Source of the DNA: Myxococcota bacterium
GTDB lineage: Bacteria > Myxococcota_A > Polyangia > HGW-17
Reading direction: 5' to 3'
DNA: 5,889 nucleotides
Assembly: GCA_018821745.1 (NCBI GenBank)
Contig: JAHJLU010000278.1
Location: forward strand, 1-5,889
The stretch's first letter is position 1; every line of letters starts with the position of its first letter. The notes under the pieces were generated by a model, which ran no database searches, was not told where the DNA came from, and worked only from the letters and a program-made list of their open reading frames with translations. Both the position numbers and the translations under genes were made by a program. Below are positions 1-5,889 of this stretch, in pieces.

Positions 1-1055
1 AGCAGATCTATTTCTCCGCCCAGGATCAGGGCTACATCAACATGTGGAGTGTCTCCTTCACCGGGAAGCTCCAGCCCGAATTCGTCAGCAACTTCATCAC
101 CGACTTCAAGGTCCTCAGAAGGGGCCACATGGTCATCCTGGATCAGACCATCGCGAAGCCCCAGGAGCTCTATTTCCACAATGGCAAAAAAGTCCCCCGG
201 GGCAAGCTGGGCCGGGTCCGCGCAGGCAAGGCAGTCCCGCTGAGCGCCAAGAATACCCTCCTCCTCTCGGACATTGCCATGGGCGAAACCCGCTCCCTGT
301 GGGTCAAAGGGGACAAGGGCGACAAGGTCCACTCCCTTATTCTCACCCCTCCCAACTTTGATAAAACAAAGAAATACCCCGTGGTGTTCCTTATCCACGG
401 CGGCCCCCAGGGTGCCTTCGGCTATGATTTTCATCCCCGCTGGAACTCCCAGCTCTTCGCCGCCCCCGGCTACGTAGTGGTTATGCCCAACTTCCACGGC
501 TCCACAGGCTACGGGCAGAAGTTCCAGGACGCCATCCGTGGCAACTGGGGCGGTTCCCCCTATATCGACGTCATGAACGTCTTTGACGCGGTGGAGAAGC
601 TCCCCTATGTGGACAAGACCCGGATCGGCGCGGCGGGGGCCTCCTACGGCGGGTACCTCGTCGACTGGATCGGCACAAAAAACAACCGCTTCAAGTGCCT
701 CATCTCCCACTCGGGGGTGTACAACATCGTCTCCATGTATGGCTCCACCGAAGAGCTCTGGTTCCCCGAATGGGAGAACCTGGGCACTCCCTGGGAGAAC
801 CCCGAGATGTATAAAAAGCACTCCCCCCACTACTACGTCAAGAACTGGAAGACACCCACCCTCATTGTCCATGGTGCGCTGGATTTCCGCGTCACCATCG
901 ATCAGTCCATGCAGCTCTTCACGAGCCTTCAGCGCCTGGGTGTCCCCTCACAGTTCCTCTATTTCCCCGATGAGGATCATTTTGTCTTCAAACCCAAAAA
1001 CCGCATCAAGTGGTGGGCCACGGTACACACCTGGCTCAAATCCTATTTGAAATAG
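1..1055 (+). CDS. S9-family serine peptidase (prolyl oligopeptidase/acylaminoacyl-peptidase-like), C-terminal part
   Basis: The reading frame is open from base 3, so the true start lies upstream; the Met at 42 is internal. Residues are numbered from that Met. The first ~80 residues look like the end of a beta-propeller, the domain that gates substrate access in S9 enzymes. The rest is an alpha/beta-hydrolase domain. HGGP (His119 onward) is the oxyanion-region motif, and PNFHGSTGYG plus the IRGNWGG segment are typical of the S9C branch. The triad is complete: Ser201 in GASYGG (codon 642-644), Asp281 in HGALDFR (882-884) and His313 in DEDHF (978-980). The family cleaves short peptides, often at N-terminal dipeptides or acylated residues. 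An intact triad and a normal C-terminus suggest an active enzyme. Substrate and location cannot be judged because the N-terminus is missing. The next gene starts 36 bases downstream on the same strand. Confidence 0.93.
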   Translation, partial: QIYFSAQDQGYINMWSVSFTGKLQPEFVSNFITDFKVLRRGHMVILDQTIAKPQELYFHNGKKVPRGKLGRVRAGKAVPLSAKNTLLLSDIAMGETRSLWVKGDKGDKVHSLILTPPNFDKTKKYPVVFLIHGGPQGAFGYDFHPRWNSQLFAAPGYVVVMPNFHGSTGYGQKFQDAIRGNWGGSPYIDVMNVFDAVEKLPYVDKTRIGAAGASYGGYLVDWIGTKNNRFKCLISHSGVYNIVSMYGSTEELWFPEWENLGTPWENPEMYKKHSPHYYVKNWKTPTLIVHGALDFRVTIDQSMQLFTSLQRLGVPSQFLYFPDEDHFVFKPKNRIKWWATVHTWLKSYLK

Positions 1056-1091
1056 CCCCCAATTTGCCCACGTCTGAGAGCAGGTGGAATT

Positions 1092-2975
1092 ATGAAACAC
1101 TCCTGGATACTTTTGCTCCTCCCCTTATTGTTTACGGCCTGTGACAGCAAGAAGAAGGCCCCCGGCGCCCAGTCCGCCATGGAACTGAAAAAAATGTGCG
1201 GCCACGATGACAAGGAGGCCTGCCGAAAGCTGTGCACAACGTACCGCTCCCTCCCGGGCTGTAAAAAATCCTGCAAACTGGGAGACGATTTTGCCTGTAG
1301 GAGGCAAAAAGCCCTGGAAGTGGCGATCAAAGAGTCCGAGCAGAAAGACCTCCCGGAGCAGATTGGCAGTGCCCCCGTGAAGTGGGCCCCGCCAAAACGC
1401 CAGGACCCACAAATTGCCCAGTGGCACGGGGAGCTCTTCAGCAAGTGCCAGGCGGGTTACACCCTGGCCTGCGATGCTCTGGCATTCTACTCACCCATGC
1501 CGCCCTCGGCCCAGAAGGGAGCGAAGACCCTCCTGGCACAGATGGAAGCTGAGTGTGCCAAAAACAAGGCATCCTTCTGTAATATTCTGTCTGCCTTCGA
1601 GCTCGATCGGAGCTTCTCCTTTCTGTCTCCACCCAACGCCTTTGTGCACTCCTCCAAGGCATGCGCCCTCTCACACGGCAAATTCGGTTGCACCAAGGCC
1701 GGAGAGATGGCCCTCGCTGGCATGGGGACCGCCCAGAATACCACCCAGGGGGAGGCGCTCCTGAAAAAAGGGTGTGATGCGAGGGACCATGCCGCCTGCT
1801 ATCAACTGGCCAAACACTTGGCCTACAAGGAAAAAACCACCTCCCCGTACATGCCCAAGGTGAATGCCCTGCTATACAAAGCCTGCAGGGCAGGCAATGA
1901 CGATGCCTGTTCCAATCTCCGCTGCCGGTTCTCAAAAAAACCCAACCGTGATGTCAGCCCGGTCACCGCAAAGGAGGGCAAAGAGCTCTACACCATGGGG
2001 CAACAGGCCTGTGCCAAAGGCAACGAGTTCGGCTGCCTCCTCGAGACACAGATGATTGCCCGGGGATTGGGGACACCCAAGAACATCAAAAAGGCATTGG
2101 CATCGGCCACGGGGCTCTGCGACAAAAAATATGCAAGCGCCTGCCACATCGCCTCCGTGGTGACCTTCTTCGAGAAGAAAGACAAACTGAGCAACGAGCA
2201 GATGGCGGCGCTGGCTCAAAAGGGCTGTGATCTGGGGCTGGCCCGCAGCTGCCTGGTGCTTGGCAACCTCAAGGAAAAAATCAAGGGTGTTGCTGCCTCT
2301 CTGGCCCCCCTGGAGCGGGCGTGTAACATGGGCTCACTGACGGCCTGCCTCGAAACGGGAAGGGCCTATGAGTCCCCCAAACTGGGTGAGAGAAACTCCG
2401 CCAAATCCAAACAATTCTACGAGCGCTCCTGCAATGGCGGGGACATGATGGGCTGCGGGGCACTCATGGAACTGATAGTAAAAGAGGAGCTGCGGGATCT
2501 GGAGGAGAAGGAGAAGGGGTTCCAGCGACTGTTGCCCCTGTGTGCCATGAAGATGGTGGGAATGTGTGGATACCTGGCATATGTGCTGCACAAAGGGTGG
2601 GGCGTGGAAGCTGACCCCGCGGCAGCCGAGAAGCTCGCCAGGACCCGTTGTCAATGCGGGGCCGGGGGCGCCTGCTGGGCTGCCGGAAAACTCACGGCGG
2701 TCTCCTATTTCAACAGAAGACTCGTGGGGAGAGTTCGTTACAGAGCCCGTGGGAATTTCAAAAGGAGCCTGGAGTATTACCGCAAGGGTTGCAGCGCCGG
2801 GCACGGAGGCGCCTGCGCCGAGTTCGCCCTGGCCCTGTCGAAAAAAGCCCTCCCCTCCCGACACCGACAAAAGTACATGGACAAAAACGTCAAGAAGAAC
2901 CTGAAAAAGGCCGCGACCATCGGCTGCGATCAAGGATGGAACAACGCCTGCCTCGTAAAAAAACAATTCGACTAA
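1092..2975 (+). CDS. Lipoprotein with 16 cysteine-paired Sel1/Hcp-like repeats
   Basis: The start at 1092 follows an AGGTGG ribosome site (1082-1087) and gives a short lipoprotein signal peptide: Lys2, a Leu-rich core, then lipobox FTAC with Cys17. Asp at +2 would act as an inner-membrane retention signal in E. coli; its meaning here is unknown. The mature part holds 16 cysteine pairs, at residues 36/44, 61/69, 119/127, 155/163, 191/200, 228/236, 265/273, 307/315, 343/351, 379/387, 411/419, 447/455, 484/492, 520/528, 567/575 and 612/620. All are C-x7-C except 191/200 (x8). Most successive pairs lie 36-37 residues apart, the length of a Sel1-like helical repeat. The spacing matches Helicobacter cysteine-rich (Hcp) proteins, where such pairs form disulfides within helix-turn-helix units. 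The clearest Sel1 consensus is around residues 498-528 (HKGWGVEADPAAAEKLA). The protein is Lys-rich and probably a periplasmic or surface-anchored solenoid for protein binding. The partner is unknown. Confidence 0.9.
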   Translation: MKHSWILLLLPLLFTACDSKKKAPGAQSAMELKKMCGHDDKEACRKLCTTYRSLPGCKKSCKLGDDFACRRQKALEVAIKESEQKDLPEQIGSAPVKWAPPKRQDPQIAQWHGELFSKCQAGYTLACDALAFYSPMPPSAQKGAKTLLAQMEAECAKNKASFCNILSAFELDRSFSFLSPPNAFVHSSKACALSHGKFGCTKAGEMALAGMGTAQNTTQGEALLKKGCDARDHAACYQLAKHLAYKEKTTSPYMPKVNALLYKACRAGNDDACSNLRCRFSKKPNRDVSPVTAKEGKELYTMGQQACAKGNEFGCLLETQMIARGLGTPKNIKKALASATGLCDKKYASACHIASVVTFFEKKDKLSNEQMAALAQKGCDLGLARSCLVLGNLKEKIKGVAASLAPLERACNMGSLTACLETGRAYESPKLGERNSAKSKQFYERSCNGGDMMGCGALMELIVKEELRDLEEKEKGFQRLLPLCAMKMVGMCGYLAYVLHKGWGVEADPAAAEKLARTRCQCGAGGACWAAGKLTAVSYFNRRLVGRVRYRARGNFKRSLEYYRKGCSAGHGGACAEFALALSKKALPSRHRQKYMDKNVKKNLKKAATIGCDQGWNNACLVKKQFD

Positions 2976-3013
2976 TCACTGCCCGAACCCACAAGAATGA
3001 AAGGAAATGATTT

Positions 3014-3547
3014 ATGAAGATGGTAATTGCCACATCAATTTTGGCGAGCCTCATGCTGTTGCCCGGCTGCTCCAAAGAGAGCACCTCCTCTACCCCCGCT
3101 CCGACTCTTCCCGAGACTACTCCGCCATCGCGTTCCCAGGCCACGCAACCACCGGCAACGAAAGGGAAACCACAACCAACTCAGGACATACTGAGTTTTT
3201 TGGCCCGCTTCGAGCAGGCCGTGGGAGCAAAGCAGGTGAAAACCATCCTGGCCCTCACGGACGCAGAGTACCGAAAAAATCAGCATGACAGCCTGCTCAA
3301 GGGGAACACTGTCCAGTTTATCGATGGGCTCTTTTGCGGAAATCTGGCCCAAGCCAAGGGGTTTGCCTGTATCACCCTTGCTCAGATAAAAACCATGGAG
3401 CGGCTCCATGTGAGCAAGTCCACCCAGGGTTTTGAGGTGGAATACAAGGTCTCCTCAGCCACAAAAGCCATCATCTGCACCTGGGTAGTAAAAATCCGAT
3501 CCTCGGGCAGCCTCAAAACCCTTGGACTGGAAGGCGCCTCGGGATGA
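3014..3547 (+). CDS. Small lipoprotein of unknown function with Thr/Pro-rich linker
   Basis: The start at 3014 has an AAGGAA ribosome site (3001-3006) seven bases upstream. The N-terminus is a lipoprotein signal peptide ending in lipobox LPGC with Cys19, followed by Ser at +2. Residues 20-58 form a Ser/Thr/Pro-rich, probably disordered tether. Residues 59-177 look like a small folded domain: a helical first half (DILSFLARFEQAV and on), then beta-like segments (FEVEYKV, AIICTWVVKI). The helix-then-sheet order, and the way it follows a tether, resemble NTF2-like lipoprotein domains, but this is a guess from predicted secondary structure and I do not recognise a family. Three cysteines (108, 119, 155) remain in the domain. 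The gene starts 38 bases after the repeat lipoprotein and is probably co-transcribed with it. A partner role in the same envelope process is possible. Confidence 0.85.
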   Translation: MKMVIATSILASLMLLPGCSKESTSSTPAPTLPETTPPSRSQATQPPATKGKPQPTQDILSFLARFEQAVGAKQVKTILALTDAEYRKNQHDSLLKGNTVQFIDGLFCGNLAQAKGFACITLAQIKTMERLHVSKSTQGFEVEYKVSSATKAIICTWVVKIRSSGSLKTLGLEGASG

Positions 3548-3571
3548 CCCATTGCAGGATAACAATTACTA

Positions 3572-3600
3572 TAGACAGACCTAATCCAATAGACTATAAT
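3572..3600 (+). promoter_or_regulatory. Probable sigma70-type promoter for the EGF-like lipoprotein gene
   Basis: TAGACA (3572-3577, 5 of 6 matches to the -35 consensus) and TATAAT (3595-3600, 6 of 6) are separated by exactly 17 bases. The predicted start near 3607 would give a leader of about 90 bases before the ATG at 3697, where AGAAGGT (3684-3690) is the ribosome site. The element sits in an AT-rich island that stands out from the GC-rich surroundings. ATAGAC occurs at 3571-3576 and again at 3589-3594, an 18-base direct repeat spanning the -35 and the upstream edge of the -10, which could be an operator. A further TATAAT (3639-3644) lacks a properly spaced -35. This promoter would separate the downstream gene from the 1-3547 transcript. 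Confidence 0.6.
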
Positions 3601-3696
3601 TTGACACTAATATTATCCGGCGATGTCTGTGATGCGTTTATAATTCTCCCTTAACCCCTCGCATCCACTCCGCCTAACTCGAAAGAAGGTACTATT

Positions 3697-4893
3697 ATGT
3701 TTAGAAATCACTTATTTTTGCTTATGATGCTGGGCGCTGCAATGCTGTTTGTCAGTTGCGACGATGATGACACAAACTCAACCGTCTGCGACAATGTGAC
3801 CTGCAGTGACCACGGCCAGTGCGTGGAAGTCGGCGGGGAAGCAACCTGCGATTGTGATACGGGCTATCATGCGGACGCGCTCACCTGTGTTGAAGACACG
3901 GGCAACACCGCGCCGGAGTTCACCTCCACACCGGATGCCACCGCCACAGAAAACGTGGCCTACGTCTACAACATCACCTGCACCGACGCAGAGGGTGACA
4001 CACTCACCCTCGCAATCGACACAACCGACACCTGCGACGGGACGCTCACCGACAACGCTGACGGCACCGGCAGCTACACCTTCACAACCGCAGACGCCAC
4101 CGCCACCCCCAGCTGCACCCTGGCCATCACCTGCGGCGACGGCACCGAAGAAGCCCTCCAGTCCGCCACCATCACCGTCGAAGCAGGCGGCCCTATGTGT
4201 GACGAATCCCTGGATTTTGTGGGACAGTTCGATGGCAGCACCGACGCCACCTCCATCAACGGCGGAACCATCGCCGACGCTCCCTGGGACTCCTCCTACG
4301 ACGCAGGGATAGCTGACCTGATGACGTACATCGATGCCAGCAGCGGCGACGCCACTACAGTAAGCGTTGCCCTCAGTGGCGTTACTGTCATCGCGACCTA
4401 TGAAGCCGACTTCCAGACACGCATGTACGTAGCCGACGGTAACGGCGCCATTAAAATGTTCCTCACCGACGACGCCACCCAGATCCCCTCCTTCGTCCCC
4501 AAAACCGGGATGACGCTCTCCGTCACCGTAACCGAAGTGAGCGATTACTTCGGCACTCCCCAGATCCTCGCCGTGGACGGCGACACCTGGACCGTTGACG
4601 CCACCGGCACCGACGTCCCCGTTATCGAGCACACCGGTGGACCCGCAGTGAGCGCAAACGAAGTCAATCAGATAGTCCGCGTCACGGGAACCCTGACCTC
4701 CGCAGGGACCGATTGCGGTGGCGGCGCCTTCTGTTACGATCTGGACTACGGTGCAGGTTCGACCATTGTCTTCCGCACTTGGACCTCGACCCACAGCGAA
4801 GGAACCTGCATCACTTTCGTAGGCCCCGTAACCCTCTATAACGGCGCTCCCCAGCTCACCACCTACGGTGAGTGGTCGACCATGTGGTGGTAG
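3697..4893 (+). CDS. Acidic lipoprotein with EGF-like, Ig/cadherin-like and beta-rich (OB-like) domains
   Basis: A signal peptide ends in lipobox FVSC (Cys21), followed at once by four Asp. Residues 31-64 are an EGF-like module with the six-cysteine order C31, C36, C42, C51, C53, C64, including the CxC before a GY turn. Residues 71-163 (NTAPEFTSTP, then DAEGDTLTL) resemble the Ig/cadherin-like domains of secreted bacterial proteins and carry four cysteines (95, 113, 140, 146) that could form two disulfides. Residues ~205-398 are beta-rich. Two segments, MYVADGNGAIKMFL (~243) and a related one near 346-358, look like OB-fold strands, each with nearby VTVT or VRVTGTL strands, so a tandem OB-like pair is my best guess. 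The protein is very acidic: about 58 Asp/Glu against 6 Lys/Arg. It is probably displayed on the cell surface for adhesion or ligand binding. No catalytic motif is visible. Confidence 0.88.
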   Translation: MFRNHLFLLMMLGAAMLFVSCDDDDTNSTVCDNVTCSDHGQCVEVGGEATCDCDTGYHADALTCVEDTGNTAPEFTSTPDATATENVAYVYNITCTDAEGDTLTLAIDTTDTCDGTLTDNADGTGSYTFTTADATATPSCTLAITCGDGTEEALQSATITVEAGGPMCDESLDFVGQFDGSTDATSINGGTIADAPWDSSYDAGIADLMTYIDASSGDATTVSVALSGVTVIATYEADFQTRMYVADGNGAIKMFLTDDATQIPSFVPKTGMTLSVTVTEVSDYFGTPQILAVDGDTWTVDATGTDVPVIEHTGGPAVSANEVNQIVRVTGTLTSAGTDCGGGAFCYDLDYGAGSTIVFRTWTSTHSEGTCITFVGPVTLYNGAPQLTTYGEWSTMWW

Positions 4894-4902
4894 CCATCTC
4901 TC

Positions 4903-4923
4903 CCCTGGGCTAACAGCCCAGGG
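4903..4923 (+). terminator. Stem-loop just downstream of the EGF-like lipoprotein gene
   Basis: CCCTGGGCT (4903-4911) and AGCCCAGGG (4915-4923) pair perfectly over 9 bp around a three-base loop, nine bases after the TAG stop. The stem is GC-rich and well placed for transcription termination or 3'-end protection. No T-tract follows on either strand, so it is not a classical intrinsic terminator. Confidence 0.5.
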
Positions 4924-4974
4924 ACCCCGCTCCCCAGCTGAGACCCACCACTTCTCCCCCTCATCACTCCCCAT

Positions 4975-5236
4975 CTTAATGGCTGTTGGCGCATGTTTTT
5001 TACGAGGGGTCTGAGCTTCGCGATCTCAGGTTCGTCGAGAAATTCCATGAACACATCCTCCCGGAGCCCCACGGGCACCTCCTCTATTGTAGATGATTGT
5101 TCATGAAATAATGCCATTTTTCCACATGCGCAGTGAGGGCATCGGGGTCTTTGTTGAACTTTGGCATCTCGATAAAGACGTATGTGAGCTTGTCATACAT
5201 GATTCGCCCCGTCTTGATGACTCCACACGTCGAAGA
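4975..5236 (-). pseudogene. Remnant of an Rpn-family PD-(D/E)XK nuclease/transposase-like gene (frameshifted, N-terminus lost)
   Basis: Read on the minus strand, 5236 down to about 5100 encodes a segment that includes MYDKLTYVFIEMPKFNK (FIEMPKF at 5176-5156) and then EKWHYFMNN. This matches the conserved region of the Rpn/PDDEXK_2 family (putative recombination-promoting nuclease or transposase), whose members carry a 'hFIELPKF...LDKWLYFLKN' signature. That frame hits a stop at 5084-5086. Homology resumes in another frame from about 5090 (IEEVPVGLREDVFMEFLDE, then PEIAKL), as expected for the 'EEIP..L.E..F....EIAKL' stretch that follows in the family. The shift fits loss of one base between about 5085 and 5115. 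The family's N-terminal half with the nuclease residues is absent; upstream of about 5240 there is no recognisable homology and the + strand lipoprotein gene begins at 5340. The gene is therefore a dead C-terminal fragment. The assignment rests on motif memory, not a search. Confidence 0.65.
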
Positions 5237-5339
5237 CTCGATCGCCCTGTGAGGGGTGGCCAGCCTTATTGTTTTCTTCCCTATTCGTGCTACAAATCTC
5301 CCATCGGGTTTTTTACTCATTATCCATGGAGAGGCCCCA

Positions 5340-5889
5340 ATGAAAAAACTCTGTGCGCTCATTTCACTCCTGTCCCTGCTTGTCGTCGCGGTTTCCTGTG
5401 ACGATGACGCAACCAACACAACTGAATGCGAGACCGGTGAGACCCGAAACGGCACCGTCATGTGCGGCCTCAACAACGAGGGCGTCCTCCTCCAGTCCTG
5501 CCAGGACGGCGCCTTCGTCGACACCACCATCTGCACCGGCACCGATATCTGCACCAACGACGCCACTCAGGTGGGTGAGACGCCCTGCAACGAGACGGGC
5601 TTTTACATCCAGCTCTGCGGCCAGGGTGCCTGGGCCGACACAACTGACTGCACCGTGACCATCACTGGGTGCACACCCGACGCTACCCAGGTGGGCACCA
5701 CCGTCTGCGGCCTCAACGACGAAGGCTTCATCGTGCAGGTGTGCAGCGGCACCGGCGTCTGGCAAGACTCCTGGGAGTGCACCGGCACCGATGAATGCAT
5801 CAACGGCGCGCGGCAGGAGGGGACCACCCCCTGTAACGACACCGGCGTCATCTATCAGGACTGCTCGGCGGGCACATGGGTTGACTCCG
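5340..5889 (+). CDS. Lipoprotein with alternating cysteine-rich repeats, 5' part
   Basis: The ATG at 5340 follows a strong GGAGAGG ribosome site (5328-5334) by five bases. The frame stays open through 183 codons to the window edge, so the C-terminus is missing. Residues 1-20 are a lipoprotein signal peptide (KK, Leu/Val core, lipobox AVSC, Cys20) followed by three Asp. The mature part consists of four cysteine-rich repeats beginning at Cys30, Cys71, Cys111 and Cys153. Each runs roughly C-x11-C-x(9-11)-C-x(10-11)-C, with a G-x-W/F aromatic position before the last Cys. They alternate between an A type (CGLN, then EG) and a B type (CN, then TG). Similar short Cys-rich repeats occur in secreted proteins of Myxococcota-like bacteria, but I cannot name the family. 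Only two Arg and no Lys appear after the signal peptide. A disulfide-rich, surface-exposed stalk is the likely form. Function is unknown. Confidence 0.85.
   Translation, partial: MKKLCALISLLSLLVVAVSCDDDATNTTECETGETRNGTVMCGLNNEGVLLQSCQDGAFVDTTICTGTDICTNDATQVGETPCNETGFYIQLCGQGAWADTTDCTVTITGCTPDATQVGTTVCGLNDEGFIVQVCSGTGVWQDSWECTGTDECINGARQEGTTPCNDTGVIYQDCSAGTWVDS
5427..5889 (+). repeat. Tandem two-unit (A-B) coding super-repeat, period about 246 bases
   Basis: Units begin at the cysteine codons at 5427 (A), 5550 (B), 5670 (A) and 5796 (B, cut by the window end). The A-B pair repeats about every 81-82 codons. DNA similarity remains: the 15-mer TGCACCGGCACCGAT occurs at 5532-5546 and at 5778-5792, exactly 246 bases apart, and TGCGGCCTCAAC is shared by both A units. 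This suggests duplication of an A-B block after an earlier duplication produced A and B. The array may continue beyond the window. Confidence 0.7.

Noticed and set aside
2334..2966. A 210-codon minus-strand open frame inside the repeat lipoprotein gene.
   Set aside because: No recognisable domain. It mirrors the codon bias and repeats of the + strand gene, which has clear protein-level periodicity.
3557..3567. GGATAACAATT, identical to half of the lac operator of E. coli.
   Set aside because: The left half of the operator is absent, no lac-type gene is nearby, and an 11-base match in an AT-rich spacer can be chance.
3778..4974. A 398-codon open frame on the minus strand, opposite the EGF-like lipoprotein gene and of equal length.
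   Set aside because: It has Gly/Val/Ala-rich shadow composition, no convincing ribosome site or domain, and lies opposite a gene with clear signal peptide and EGF motifs. The equal length is a coincidence.
5269..5296. Possible promoter for the 5340 gene: TTGTTT, 16 bases, then TGC-TACAAA.
   Set aside because: Only 3 of 6 and 4 of 6 consensus matches; this is close to what is expected by chance.
5302..5317. CCCATCGGG followed by six T, resembling a terminator.
   Set aside because: The stem is only 3 bp and it lies in the leader just upstream of a ribosome site.
5093..5401. A 102-codon + strand open frame in the spacer before the last lipoprotein.
   Set aside because: It is antisense to the Rpn-like remnant, overlaps the start of the lipoprotein gene in another frame, and shows no domain.

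Overview
The window looks like chromosomal DNA from a GC-rich Gram-negative bacterium, with all four visible gene starts on the + strand. Four consecutive genes have lipoprotein signal peptides. Their contents (a cysteine-paired Sel1/Hcp-like array, an EGF-like module, cysteine-rich repeats and acidic Asp runs after the lipobox) resemble what is common in Myxococcota, Bradymonadota and other former Deltaproteobacteria. That lineage is an inference from protein style only; there is no rRNA or marker gene to confirm it.

Left part (1-3547): the C-terminal end of an S9-family serine peptidase with a complete catalytic triad (1-1055). It is followed 36 bases later by a 627-residue lipoprotein built from 16 cysteine-paired helical repeats (1092-2975), and 38 bases after that by a 177-residue lipoprotein of unknown function (3014-3547). 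The short gaps, shared direction and lack of terminators suggest one transcript. A role in envelope protein handling is possible but not shown.

Middle (3548-4893): an AT-rich spacer carries a near-consensus sigma70-type promoter (3572-3600). It probably drives a 398-residue acidic lipoprotein (3697-4893) with an EGF-like module, an Ig/cadherin-like domain and a beta-rich, possibly OB-fold, C-terminal half. A 9-bp stem-loop lies just after its stop codon.

Right part (4894-5889): the 446-base spacer 4894-5339 has no intact gene. On the minus strand it holds a frameshifted, N-terminally truncated remnant of an Rpn/PD-(D/E)XK transposase-like protein (about 4975-5236). The rest is a pyrimidine-rich stretch (4925-4974) and the leader of the last gene, where I see nothing else. 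From 5340 to the window edge runs the 5' part of a lipoprotein made of alternating cysteine-rich repeats. Its lipobox and acidic leader match those of the 3697-4893 gene almost residue for residue, although the mature domains differ.

I found no tRNA, rRNA, CRISPR array, intact insertion sequence or recognisable defence system. The most unusual items are the length and regularity of the C-x7-C repeat lipoprotein, the shared acidic lipoprotein leader, and the A-B-A-B repeat protein cut by the window end.
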